In this document: positions 56,301 to 62,409 of the stretch, one piece after another
Numbering within the stretch: position 1 is the first letter of the stretch
Layout of the letters: the number at the start of each line of letters is the position of its first letter
NCBI GenBank assembly: GCA_029237695.1
Contig: CM055265.1
Location: 44,757,331 to 44,821,330 of the forward strand
DNA: 64,000 bases
Source: Conchocele bisecta
Lineage: Eukaryota > Mollusca > Bivalvia > Lucinida > Thyasiridae
Reading direction: 5' to 3'
Position numbers and translations under genes: made by a program
Notes under the pieces: model-generated
Databases searched by the model: none
What the model was told of the DNA's origin: nothing
The model's input: only the letters and a program-made list of their open reading frames with translations

Positions 56301-58489
56301 AATTGTGGTGAAATCGGCTCCACAGATGGCGGCTGGGGGTATCCGTGTACCCCTGCATACATGCTCTAGTGAACAATGTATTGGCGTGTAGGTGTGCCCG
56401 ATATGTTCAGCCATGCCCTGGGGTGACAGTCATCAGCACAGCTCCAACTTCCTGTCCCATCTGAACCTGCGACATAAGTTTGACTACGACACATATGTGG
56501 TAAGTTTGTCACGTTCCCATTGCTTTTTTATACGACCGGTTTTTTTTTAAAAAACGGTATGTATTATGTTTTACCGCACGGCGGGCGGGCGTGCGGGCGG
56601 GCTGAAGAAAAAGCACATAGTTCGTGTACACAACTCCTTCGAAACCGTTCTGTCGATCGATCTGAAACTATACACACGTCTTCTACACATATTGAAGATG
56701 TGCACCTTGATGTTTTTATGCCGAAAAAATATTTTTTAACAAAAATATCACCTTTTTAGCTTAGCCATTTTTTCTACATTTGTCTATCCAGTTCTATATA
56801 CGGTACAGAGTTTGTGTACACAACTCCTCCGAAACCATTCAGTAGATCATTCTGAAACTATACACACATCTTCTACACATATTGAAGATGTGCACTTGGT
56901 GTTTTTATGCCGAAAAAATATTTTTTAACAAAAATATCACCTTTTTAACTTGGCCATTTTTTCTACATTTTTCTATACAATTCTATATACAGTACAGAGT
57001 TTGTGTACACAACTCCTCCGAAACCGTTCAGTCGATCGTTCTGAAACTATACACACGTCTTCTACACATATTGAAGATGTGCACCTTGGTGTTTTTATGT
57101 CGAAAAAATATTTTTTAACAAAAATATCACCTTTTTAACTTAGCCACTATTTCTACATTATTGTATCCAATTCCCTATCATTTCTACTTTACACTCTACT
57201 TTTCTATCTCTGCCTAAATTAGTATACATGTTTAGCACAACGAGATGAAGAAATAATGCTATAGACTTTCAAATTCTCATTAATGTTTCTTGCCTTGGTG
57301 ACAGCTTCACATTTCTGCATCTTCGCTGTCTGGCCCATATTCGACGGGCGTATTTTGTGACTTGCGGCGCTCTTGTTAACCCTTTCTACCCTAAATATAT
57401 AACATGATCTGTTCCGTGTAAATTTTGGACTGGTCCATTATTAATCAAAAATGGAGATTGTTTCAGAATCGTATAATAATGACAAAAACACTGTAGATCC
57501 AGATGAGCTGCCTCGAAATGAGTCCGTTTATAAACAGACTCATTTCGAGGCAGCTCATCTGGATCTACAGTGTTTGCATATTGATTCATGGCCTGTCTGG
57601 TTTAAACAGTTAATCCTTAGAATGCAGGAAATGAAAATTGCCGCTTGCTGTTGTTTTATGTTTTCATGCCCCCATAAATTTATTTGGGGGCATTCTAATT
57701 TACCCTTGTCCGTCCGTATGTGTGTCCAGGTGCACGATCAGGGTCTTAGGTGGCTGGAGGTGTGGCCTAAGACAAGGAAACAATGAAACTTATTCCGTAA
57801 CCACTTAAGGCTATTGTTTCTTAGGTGGTAATTTGTTTGTAAACAATGGATGTACCATCTAAGGAGTGTATCGTAGGCGCGTCTGTCCGTTAGCACTTTG
57901 GACCACTTTATCATAAGATGCGTTTAAGTCGGCACAATATAACATGTACGGCTACAGGTCAATTTTGAATTCCGGGTCATGGATTATTTCCCCCTTTTGA
58001 ACTGAAGAATTTAACAATTCTGCCTTGTAGCTCTTAAAACTTTTAAGCCATAATAGCTGAAGGCTTAACCCTTTCAATGCTGAATTAAATTTTGTTGTCT
58101 GCTGTTTATTTTTTATCTTCCATTTTGCTCATCAAAAACATGCTTTGAAAACACTTTAGAATCATTCCCAATGAACTGATTCTAAAGCGTTGTCAAAACA
58201 TGTTTTTATTCAGAAAGAATACAAAATATAACGCAACAACAGACGACTATTTCCGTTTCCCGCATTCTAAGGGTTAATACTTGGTATCTACATGTAGCTT
58301 GTTTATAAATTAATGTGTATATGCACAAAGTGAATGTCGATTTTTGATTCAATGCCGGGTCAAGAATTATATCCCCCTTTTGGACTTTTGCATCATTTAC
58401 TATCAAAGCATTTTGTTTGGCAGGAATTCGAGCAAGATGACGACTCCATGCTGCTAGCTGCAATACAGGCGTCATTGGGCGACTCGTGA
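35282..58489 (+). CDS. RNF166: RNF114/RNF166-like RING E3 ubiquitin ligase, six exons
   Basis: Coding exons 35282-35388, 44689-44845, 51327-51430, 53794-53908, 56392-56499 and 58424-58489 join in frame to 218 codons plus TGA; every junction is GT-AG. Domains: C3HC4 RING (C16, C19, C31, H35, C38, C41, C53, C56), C2HC finger (C82, C85, H97, C101) split by intron 2, C2H2 finger (C133, C136, H149, H154), second C2H2 finger (C163, C166, H184, H189), and an acidic C-terminal ubiquitin-interacting motif (about 200-217, AAIQAS core). This order and length match the vertebrate RNF114/125/138/166 family, E3 ligases in immune signalling and autophagy. The AMPWGD string in the last finger favours the RNF114/RNF166 branch; the exact orthologue is unresolved. 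Unusual: two extra residues in the RING (CGNDHVFC). Introns are loaded with mobile elements; none breaks a splice site. Confidence 0.92.
35672..36667. mobile_element. 1-kb DNA transposon remnant, CAGTTCTTTAGGG ends, TA-flanked
   Basis: TACAGTTCTTTAGGGCATAG at the left is inverted as CTATACCCTAAAGAACTGTA at the right; GCGGATCG/CGATCCGC continue the pairing. The right end carries an extra internal copy (CTATACCCTAAGATCAG). TA flanks and CAGT ends suggest a Tc1-mariner/pogo-type element. The 900-bp interior has no recognisable transposase. Lies in intron 1. Confidence 0.7.
36886..38808 (+). mobile_element. Tandem-core element P1, copy 2
   Basis: T-run plus AGCTCACCTGAGCGAAGC at the 5' end, a short GTC run, then about four highly similar core units of roughly 440 bp (TTTCGACGAAACTTGGTAGG near 37598, 38033 and 38476), and the 3' hairpin AGGGCCATCATGGCCCT with CTTGTTT. 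Units within this copy are more alike than units between copies. Intron 1. Confidence 0.85.
38809..39293. other. Intron 1 spacer
   Basis: Non-coding; AGAACTCCAATACTTTATCA (38949) echoes AGAACGCCAATACTTTATGA (38831), a local duplication. Nothing else recognised. Confidence 0.45.
39294..42581 (+). mobile_element. Tandem-core element P2 with two arrays sharing a 158-bp period
   Basis: The 5' end is a T-run then the hairpin AGCTCGACTATTCGAAG / TAGAGCT and GGCGTCGGCGTCACCGTCAC. Array A (39371-40930) has about ten units keyed on CAAGCTTGTATATGGAATAC, spaced 158 or about 181 bp. Array B (40947-42450) has eleven units keyed on AACCACGCACCTACGTCCAA, spaced 150-159 bp, with 108-120 bp deletion variants. 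Array B units carry AGGTCAAAGGTCA and often AAGGTCAAGGTCA. The 3' end is GTGTGCCGACAGGCCACATT plus TCTAGTTT. No coding role: the period is not a multiple of three. Intron 1. Confidence 0.8.
42582..43166. other. Intron 1 spacer
   Basis: Opens with leftover P2-like text (CCTTGGTTAATGTTTTTAG), then unassigned DNA. No coding region supported. Confidence 0.4.
43190..43460 (-). CDS. Antisense exon: BED/TTF-type zinc finger (ZNF862/KIAA1586-like)
   Basis: A minus-strand open stretch encodes KSTFEKWKTQFPWL, then FCCQYC, then a RNVWAQDGS segment and SLKRHNESDDHHH. W..(F/Y)PWL upstream of C-x2-C and L..H....H is the layout of hAT-derived BED/TTF-type fingers found in ZNF862, KIAA1586 and C17orf113-like proteins. 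A donor GTGAGC follows HVK (complement at 43184-43189). The 5' limit is uncertain: the frame is open to about 43490, with a possible acceptor CCCCAG there. No further exons were recognised nearby, so this may be an orphan exon or gene fragment inside intron 1 of the RING gene. Confidence 0.5.
43461..44459. other. Intron 1 spacer
   Basis: Unassigned DNA. 44290-44440 contains a partial family-T relative (GGATCTACACTTTTTGCAAG; AATCCATTCCAGTGAAAGGG). Confidence 0.45.
44460..44660. mobile_element. hAT-like fold-back element H, copy 1
   Basis: CAGGGCTCCAGTTAAGATGC and GCACCTTAACTGGAGATCTG are inverted ends; the inner hairpin is TTAGAATCGTCTC-AAT-GAGACGATTCTAA with GTTGGGAGT/ACTCCCAAC arms. It ends 28 bp before exon 2, so it occupies the region where a branch point and polypyrimidine tract would lie. 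Confidence 0.8.
44689..44845 (+). CDS. RNF166: RING gene exon 2
   Basis: Acceptor TTTTGTTGTTGTAG; encodes the second half of the RING (FCRACVQHLL, CTLCRGG), a basic linker and the first two cysteines of the C2HC finger (CYGC). Ends in phase 0 at GAG|GTATGT. Confidence 0.93.
44856..45402. mobile_element. hAT-like element H, copy 2, with nested TTAA element
   Basis: AGAGCTCCAGATAAGGTGCG at the left and TTATCTGGAGCTCTG at the right. Inside, 45062-45307 is a TTAA-flanked element (TTAACCCTCTGAACC...GAAAGGGTTAA) with a GAGCCGGCTCGTAACGAGCC hairpin. It begins 10 bp after exon 2. Confidence 0.8.
45446..45625. mobile_element. pogo-like MITE, diverged
   Basis: ACAGTGCAACCTGTCTACAA at the left, repeated GTTGTAGAGAGGT motifs, and GGAGGTTCAACTGT at the right, compatible with decayed pogo-type ends. 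Confidence 0.55.
45702..46842 (+). mobile_element. Tandem-core element P3 interrupted by P4
   Basis: 5' end TTTTGTCACACCTGCTTGAG with a GTCGTCGTCTGCGTC run; core units of about 150-180 bp keyed on CAAAAAGTTTGTACAAG and GACATTTGGTACATGTGAGC; 3' end GGCAGGCGCGACACTGTG and GGCAGAATTCTTGTT. P4 (45890-46314) sits inside it. Intron 2. Confidence 0.75.
45890..46314 (+). mobile_element. Short element P4 nested in P3
   Basis: 5' T-run plus ATGCTCCCGCCACC and a GGTGAGGGGGCAT hairpin, then GGCGTCAGTATGTCCCGTC; 3' end GTGTGCCGACAGGTCACATT and TCTCGTTT. The host reads TTGACCTTTTT on the left and ACCTTCACATTTTT on the right, exactly the unbroken host motif elsewhere, so P4 entered a T-run without obvious target duplication. 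Confidence 0.75.
46843..47308 (+). repeat. Tandem satellite, about 175-bp unit (left part)
   Basis: One more P3-type unit, then a different unit keyed on AAGTTTTTGTGTTTTGTCC, CTTCATAACCAACGGGTACC and CAACATG. The array resumes at 48859-49150 on the far side of the P1 insertion. Confidence 0.7.
47309..48858 (+). mobile_element. Tandem-core element P1, copy 3, inserted in a satellite
   Basis: Full copy: T-run, AGCTCACCTGAGCGAAGC, GTCCGTCGTC, core units, and 3' AGGGCCATCATGGCCCT plus CTTGTTT. The left flank (CAACATGGGGTCTTTTTT) and right flank (TTACCTTGACCTATTTTTTC) are consecutive parts of the satellite unit, so the insertion point is a T-run. Intron 2. Confidence 0.85.
48859..49150 (+). repeat. 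Tandem satellite, about 175-bp unit (right part)
   Basis: Continues the array broken by P1 copy 3: TTTTTGTGTTTAGCC, CTTCATAACCAACGGGTACC, CAACATGTGACC. Confidence 0.7.
49321..49576. mobile_element. hAT-like element H, copy 3
   Basis: CAGAGCTCCTGATAAACTGC and TTATCTGGAGCCCTG are inverted ends. The inside (ACCCAATTAAAATTGG; TACCCAATTGCTTCAG) matches copy 4 at 51631-51963. Confidence 0.75.
49577..50283. other. Intron 2 spacer with one perfect hairpin
   Basis: 49917-49976 folds perfectly: CTGATTTAATAAGTAACGAG with its complement around CTACTTAAGTAG. 50059-50283 resembles the 3' part of tandem-core elements (GTGCTGACAGGCTATATTTC). No gene. Confidence 0.55.
50284..51265 (+). repeat. Tandem-core element, P3 family, about 180-bp unit, five copies
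   Basis: Starts CGTGCCTGCTTTAGCAGAAGG with GTCGTTGTCATCGTCCGTG, followed by units keyed on CAAAAAGTTTGTACACG, CTTCATCATGATATAA and ATTAACATGACCTTGACC. It stops about 60 bp before exon 3; no CTTGTTT-type 3' end is present, so it is truncated. Confidence 0.7.
51327..51430 (+). CDS. RNF166: RING gene exon 3
   Basis: Acceptor TTTTTGTCATTTTGCAG; encodes the His-Cys half of the C2HC finger (CLRSHLKVC) and a basic linker ending HIPR. Phase 2 at donor AAG|GTAACT. Confidence 0.92.
51631..51963. mobile_element. hAT-like element H, copy 4
   Basis: CAGGGCTCCAGATAAGGAAT at the left and GCAGCTTATCTGGAGAATTG at the right; central hairpin TTAGAATTGTCTC-CTTG-GAGACAATTCTAA inside GGCATTTCA arms. Confidence 0.8.
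52062..52414. mobile_element. M3 fold-back element with flank, reversed copy
   Basis: ATAATTCCAGCACAAAAATA to TGCTGGAATTATAAGG, then the AGGAATGAATGGCC hairpin. Reverse complement of 8904-9258 and parallel to 59578-59927. Confidence 0.85.
52530..52705. mobile_element. M1 fold-back fragment
   Basis: GGCTGTGACTGGAGAAATGG at the left, GATCAGGATCTGCACTGTTT and CAATGAAACACGTGGCAT inside; the right arm is missing. Confidence 0.65.
52850..52985. mobile_element. M4 fold-back, partial
   Basis: CCAGGGATTCCGCTGGGGAA end followed by AACAATTGGCGATAAAAAAT; one arm only. The full form is at 54892-55097. Confidence 0.7.
52986..53793. other. Intron 3 spacer
   Basis: No gene; short dispersed pieces include TTCATGAGATATCGCACTCG shared with the region before the 4937 exon. 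Confidence 0.45.
53794..53908 (+). CDS. RNF166: RING gene exon 4
   Basis: Acceptor TATGTGTGTTGCAG; encodes NIPNRSTFQCPYC...LVHHCNEQH, the first C2H2 finger. Ends in phase 0 at GTG|GTAATT. NxPNR.TF.CPYC is strongly conserved in this ligase family. Confidence 0.93.
53922..53978. mobile_element. pogo-like end fragment
   Basis: TACAGTGGAACCTCTATAAA followed by CTTGACACCCCCAGGACAC; one end only, 14 bp after exon 4. Confidence 0.55.
53979..54191. mobile_element. TTAA-flanked fold-back (family T), nearly perfect
   Basis: TTAACCCTCACTACGC at the left and GCGTAGTGAGGGTTAA at the right; inner perfect hairpin ATGAGAATCGTCTCC/GGAGACGATTCTCAT (54069-54103). Confidence 0.88.
54188..54434. mobile_element. 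TTAA-flanked element (family T), abutting the previous one
   Basis: Starts TTAACCCTTTCAACATC at the same TTAA that closes the preceding element and ends GGGATGAAAAGGTTAA. The interior matches 45062-45307 (GAGCCGGCTCGT; ATCCATTCCAGTT). Confidence 0.8.
54757..54867. mobile_element. TTAA family T, right half
   Basis: CATTGGAAATGATTCTGAAG onward equals the right half of 58658-58919, to GTAGCACTCTACGAGTTAA. Confidence 0.7.
54892..55097. mobile_element. M4 fold-back element, complete
   Basis: ATATCAGGGATTCCGCTGG and CCAGCGGAATCCCTGATAT are perfect inverted ends; the centre is an A-run facing a T-run. Confidence 0.88.
55265..55700 (+). repeat. Tandem-core element start and two units
   Basis: TTTTTGTCACGCCTGCTTAA with AGCAGAAGGC hairpin and GTCGGAGTCGTCCGTG, then two units with ATCATCCATATTTTCA and AAGGTCAAGGTCAAA (55484-55498). 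No clear 3' end. Confidence 0.6.
55711..56325. mobile_element. Long fold-back element, copy 1
   Basis: CCATTTCACCAAAATTTC at the left and GCAATTGTGGTGAAAT at the right are inverted. The right portion matches 59226-59378 (CATACTTTTAATCATCAAAT; GCTAGATAAGTATGCTTT). Ends 66 bp before exon 5. Confidence 0.65.
56392..56499 (+). CDS. RNF166: RING gene exon 5
   Basis: Acceptor TATTGGCGTGTAG; a 36-codon, phase 0/0 exon encoding VCPICSAMPWGD...FLSHLNLRHKFDYDTYV, the last C2H2 finger. Donor GTG|GTAAGT. Confidence 0.93.
56524..57377 (+). mobile_element. Tandem-core element P5
   Basis: 5' T-run, ACGACCGG...AAAACGGT hairpin and GGCGGGCGGGCGTGCGGGCG; three core units of about 185 bp keyed on GTACACAACTCCTCCGAAAC (near 56626, 56815, 57004); 3' end GACTTGCGGCGCTCTTGTT. 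Intron 5. Confidence 0.8.
57376..57660. mobile_element. TTAA family T relative with a GAGCTGCCTCGAAATGAG hairpin
   Basis: TTAACCCTTTCTACCC at the left, sharing the TTAA with the P5 3' end. Perfect hairpin 57490-57575 (CACTGTAGATCCAGATGAGC and complement). The right TTAA end is not clear. Confidence 0.65.
57657..58074 (+). other. Tandem-core-like 5' end and intron 5 spacer
   Basis: TTTTCATGCCCCCATAAATT with a GGGGGCAT return arm and CCGTCCGTATGTGTG looks like another element's 5' end; no tandem core or 3' end follows. Confidence 0.45.
58075..58277. mobile_element. TTAA-flanked fold-back (family T)
   Basis: TTAACCCTTTCAATGC at the left and GCATTCTAAGGGTTAA at the right; hairpin TTAGAATCATTCCC/CTGATTCTAA in the centre. 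Confidence 0.82.
58424..58489 (+). CDS. RNF166: RING gene exon 6 and stop
   Basis: Acceptor CATTTTGTTTGGCAG; 21 codons then TGA (58487-58489), encoding the acidic UIM (EFEQDDDSMLLAAIQASLGD). I see no clear AATAAA in the next 170 bases, so the 3' end is not placed. Confidence 0.9.
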   Translation, partial: EFEQDDDSMLLAAIQASLGDS

Positions 58490-58657
58490 CTGGTCACACA
58501 CGTGACTCCCCACACATATGACAGGAAACAATGGAATTACTGATGATCTGTGATCTATTTTAAAATTTAATTTTTAATATAATTCAAGTACATCTGATCT
58601 GGGCAACAATCTGACAAAATGACTTCCTAGATATAGATAGTACAGACAATATGATTA

Positions 58658-58919
58658 TTAACCCTTAGACCACTATCTTATTTGTTTGTCGTCTGCTGTT
58701 TATTTTCTATTTTCCATTTTGTCATCAAAAACATGCTTTGACAGCACTTTAGAATAATTTACAACATGCTTTGACAGCACTTTAGAATAATTTACAGCAC
58801 TTCAGAATCATTGGAAATGATTCTGAAGTGCTGTCAAACCATGTTTTTATTGAGAAATAAGGCAAGATATAAAAGCAACAGCAGACGATAATTGTTGTGA
58901 GTAGCAGTCTGTGGGTTAA
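58658..58919. mobile_element. TTAA-flanked fold-back (family T), with internal duplication
   Basis: TTAACCCTTAGACCACT at the left and GTAGCAGTCTGTGGGTTAA at the right; ATGCTTTGACAGCACTTTAG occurs twice in the left arm (58730-58791), against once in the right. Confidence 0.8.
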
Positions 58920-59077
58920 CAGTATAATTGGGTGACAACAAGAATGGTTTATGGCTATTGCGTGAGTTAATTATTCGTCTGGGATGTAAATTTATCATCC
59001 AGGTTATTGACGAAATTGAGCCAAAATCACAGTATTGTGCCTGCGACCAGTGTAGACCCTCCGTGCATCTGTAGCCT

Positions 59078-59378
59078 ATTTCACCAACATTGCAAAGTAT
59101 ACTTATCTAGCAAAGTATAATTTCAGGGAGAAATTTTCAATTTAAGGATAAATTTATAAATGTTATTATACTGAATTTATTACATTATCACAGCCATTTT
59201 GGCTGTGATAATGTAATAAATTCAGTATAATAATTCTGCATACTTTTAATCATCAAATATATGCAGTCTATATGCAGTCATTATGAAATAATGTATTTCA
59301 GGAAAAATAAATGATTATTCCCTCAAAGTATACTTTGCTAGATAAGTATGCTTTGCAATTTTGGTGAAATAGGCTACT
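59078..59378. mobile_element. Long fold-back element, copy 2, with perfect central hairpin
   Basis: CCTATTTCACCAACATTGCA and TTGCAATTTTGGTGAAATAGG ends; the centre TACTGAATTTATTACATTAT with its complement around CACAGCCATTTTGGCTGTG is perfect. Confidence 0.82.
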
Positions 59379-59577
59379 GGTCAGGGCTTACACAATTTGC
59401 TATTATATAAAATTCCGCGGAGCAGAATTTATATTACTATCGTCCTGCATCAGTGCGTGGGGTTCCAGGGTCCACATTGATTAGAAATGCAACAAGCCAG
59501 GTTTTGTCAGATTGTCTCCCATTTCTTCTACCAAGGTCTTGATACATCGTTGATCAGTGTCAATGTATATATATGTA

Positions 59578-59927
59578 TAATTCCAGCACAAAAAATATTT
59601 ACACAATTCCCTAACATTTGATTGGCCCGTAGCAAGTCTCTGTCCAAAATTTATATACCAGTAAACTCCCACGCCAAACTACTTTCCATAACCGTGAGGC
59701 GCAGTTAAAATAATTCTTAAAATAAACACATTTTCTTGATGAATTTATTTCAAATGCTGGAATTATAAGGAATGAATGGCCTTTTTGTGGAATTTATCAG
59801 GGATATAAACTTGGAAAAGTCGCGGGAATACTGGACGAGGGCCTTCCGGCCTTCTTCCAGTATTCCTGCGACTTTTCCAAGTTTATACCCCGATAAATTC
59901 CACAAAAAGGCCATTCATTCCTATAAC
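59578..59927. mobile_element. M3 fold-back element with flank
   Basis: Parallel to 52062-52414: ATAATTCCAGCACAAAAAAT, TGCTGGAATTATAAGG, then the AGGAATGAATGGCC hairpin meeting at GGCCTTCCGGCC. Confidence 0.85.
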
Positions 59928-59990
59928 ATGTATAATACTATATTGTCTCACTACCTACCCTCGTATAGCCTGATTGTCATGATAAATGTA

Positions 59991-60190
59991 CAGAGCTCCA
60001 GACAAGGTGCGTGTTGGCATATTTTACGCACTTATTTTAACAGAATATGCATTGATTATTAAAAGTGGGAGTACACAATACTCTTACAGGGTTCCAGATA
60101 AGGAATTTGACATTGGGTACTCTTACTCCATACTTTTGAAATCAATTGGGTATTCTCAATTTTCAATTGGGTATTTAGAGACATTACCCC
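59991..60190. mobile_element. hAT-like element H fragments
   Basis: CAGAGCTCCAGACAAGGTGC at 59991 and CAGGGTTCCAGATAAGG at 60086: two left ends in tandem, of two subtypes, without right ends. Confidence 0.65.
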
Positions 60191-60192
60191 AT

Positions 60193-60276
60193 CATTTTTT
60201 TTGTCGAGTCCGCTTGCGGAAAGCGGGTTTAATAGTGAGTCGCTATCCTGCTTTCCGCAAGTGGACTCGACAAAAG
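60193..60276. repeat. Hairpin GTCGAGTCCGCTTGCGGAAA
   Basis: GTCGAGTCCGCTTGCGGAAA pairs with TTTCCGCAAGTGGACTCGAC, after a T-run; probably the 5' end of the tandem-core element that follows. Confidence 0.75.
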
Positions 60277-61083
60277 AAATGTGACCTTAATGACGTCTGG
60301 GTCCGTCCATCCGAAATCTTCGTTAATGTTTTTAAATACCTTATATCTCGTAAGTCACATTGACTTGAAACTTAATATACTTATTAGTCATCATCCATGT
60401 ATTCATGCTGTATCCCACTCATGCTGCCCATGTGCCCATTTTTGTCAAAATTTGCGTTAAAGTTTTCAGATACCTACTATCTCTGTAACCGTAAGTCAGA
60501 TTTGCTTGAAACTTTGTATGCTTATTGGTCATCATCCATATATTCATTCTGTGTCCCACTCATACGGCCCCTGTGCCCCAAGGTCAAGGTCAAATGACTT
60601 AGAAGTTTGTGTTAAAAGTTTTTGTCAAAATTTATGTTAAGCTTTTCACATACCTACTATCTCTGTAACCGTAAGTCAGATTTGCTTGAAATTTCGTATA
60701 ATTATGGAGCATCATCCATATATTCATTCTGTGTCCCACTCATGCGGCCTCTGTGCCCCAAGGTCAACGTCAAATGACTTATAATTTGCGTTATTATAAA
60801 ATCTGCGTTAAAGTCTTTACATACCTTATATCTCCACAATTGTTACTCCCATTTACTTCAAACATCCAATACTTCCTTTTCATCATCAATATTTTCATTC
60901 TATGGCCTGCCCATGTGGTCCACATGCCCAAGTTCAAGGTCAAATGAGAAATTTGTGTTAAAGTTTTTACATACCTTATATCTCCACAACACCTGCTTTA
61001 AATAATTCTTTATTATCATCCATATTTTCATTCTATATAGCCCACCCATGTGGCCCACATGCCCGTTATATCTCCACAACCCT
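60277..61083 (+). repeat. Tandem-core array, about 150-185-bp unit, five diverged copies
   Basis: Units keyed on CTCTGTAACCGTAAGTCAGA, CATCATCCATATATTCATTC and GCCCCAAGGTCAAGGTCAAA. Preceded by GTCCGTCCATCCG. It is followed directly by an A1 element. Confidence 0.7.
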
Positions 61084-62409
61084 TAAAGGTACATGCCCAC
61101 GCAGTAGGCACAAACTGTTCTTTATATCAGAGACATCATCTGAGACATGTTCTGGCAAAAAAAACATTCAGTCACCATTATCCCACGTATTGATTGGCAT
61201 TAATATACATTTTATATCAGACGCAAATTCCACACAGATATCAGGGGCGATAACCGTGTTTCCTTAAAATGTTAACGGACATTACTATTTATTCTCTGTA
61301 TTGATTTAAAGCAGGCGCGACTATAGTCGGCGCTTTTTCCGTCGTCGTCCGCGTCGTCCGGTTTTTTTGTAAGGCAAATGCGTTAAAGTTATTGTTTTTT
61401 CACAATATCTCTTTAACCCCTTGCCAGACATTGATAATATTTCACATCAATGTTTGTCTAGGGATGATGCTTCATTACGCACACCCCCACATCCAAATTA
61501 TCAAGGTCAAGGTCATTTATTTACTTGTAATGTTCACCGGTTTTGTAACAGAAATACGTTAAAGTTATTGTTTTTTCACAATATCTCTTTAACCCCTTGC
61601 CAGACTTTGATAATATTTCACATCAATGTTTGTCTAGGGATGATGCTTCATTACGCACACCCCCACTTCCAAATTCTCAAGGTCAAGGTCATTTATTTAC
61701 TTGTAATGTTCACCGGTTTTGTAACAGAAATACGTTAAAGTTATTGTTTTTTCACAATATCTCTTTAACCCCTTGCCAGACTTTGATAATATTTCACATA
61801 AATGTTTGTCTAGGGATGATGCTTCATTACATACACCCCCACATTCAAATTCTCAAGGTCAAGGTCATTTATTTATTTGTAATGTTCACCGGTTTTGTAA
61901 CAGAAATGCGTTAAAAGTTATTGTTTTTTCACAATATCTCTTTAACCCCTTTCCAGACATTGATAATATTTCACATCAATGTTTGTCTACGGATGATGCT
62001 TCATTATGCACACCCCCACATCCAAATTCTGAAGGTCAAGGTAATTTATTTACTTGTAATGTTCACGGTCAAATGCCTCGGCAGGCGCGACACCGCTTCC
62101 GTGGCGGAATTCTTGTTTGATGTGCAATGATCATACTTTATAATCTGTTGAAAATGTTATTTTGTCATGTAACGCATTTAATTAGTATAAATAATTAAAA
62201 AAATATTATGCCTCATTTGCATATGAAAATAGCCTGATACCACCGCGCGTCACTATCAGTAAAATAGACATTACTACATGATTATATCTGTATAGCGGGC
62301 GGGCACTCATAATTTTTAGAACTGGTGGAATAGTGAAACAATTATACAGTTATTTAATTCCTGTATTAAAAGAACAGTTTGTGCCAACTGCGTGGGCATG
62401 CACCTTTAA
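61084..62409. mobile_element. Element family A1 interrupted by tandem-core element P6
   Basis: TTAAAGGTACATGCCCACGC at the left and GCGTGGGCATGCACCTTTAA at the right. The A1 sequence is intact on both sides of 61308-62117 and reads through from TATTCTCTGTATT to GATGTGCAATGATCATAC. Confidence 0.85.
61308..62117 (+). mobile_element. Tandem-core element P6, ends defined by its host
   Basis: Starts AAAGCAGGCGCGACTATAGT, then CCGTCGTCGTCCGCGTCGTC. The core is about four copies of a 176-bp unit (CACAATATCTCTTTAACCCC near 61401, 61577, 61753, 61930), each with AAGGTCAAGGTCA. The end repeats GCAGGCGCGAC, then CCGCTTCCGTGGCGG hairpin and AATTCTTGTTT. No protein: the 176-bp period rotates the frame. 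Confidence 0.85.

Noticed and set aside
61421..62120. Overlapping 105-115-codon frames in P6
   Set aside because: Same satellite read in rotating frames (176-bp period); no start context or conserved domain.
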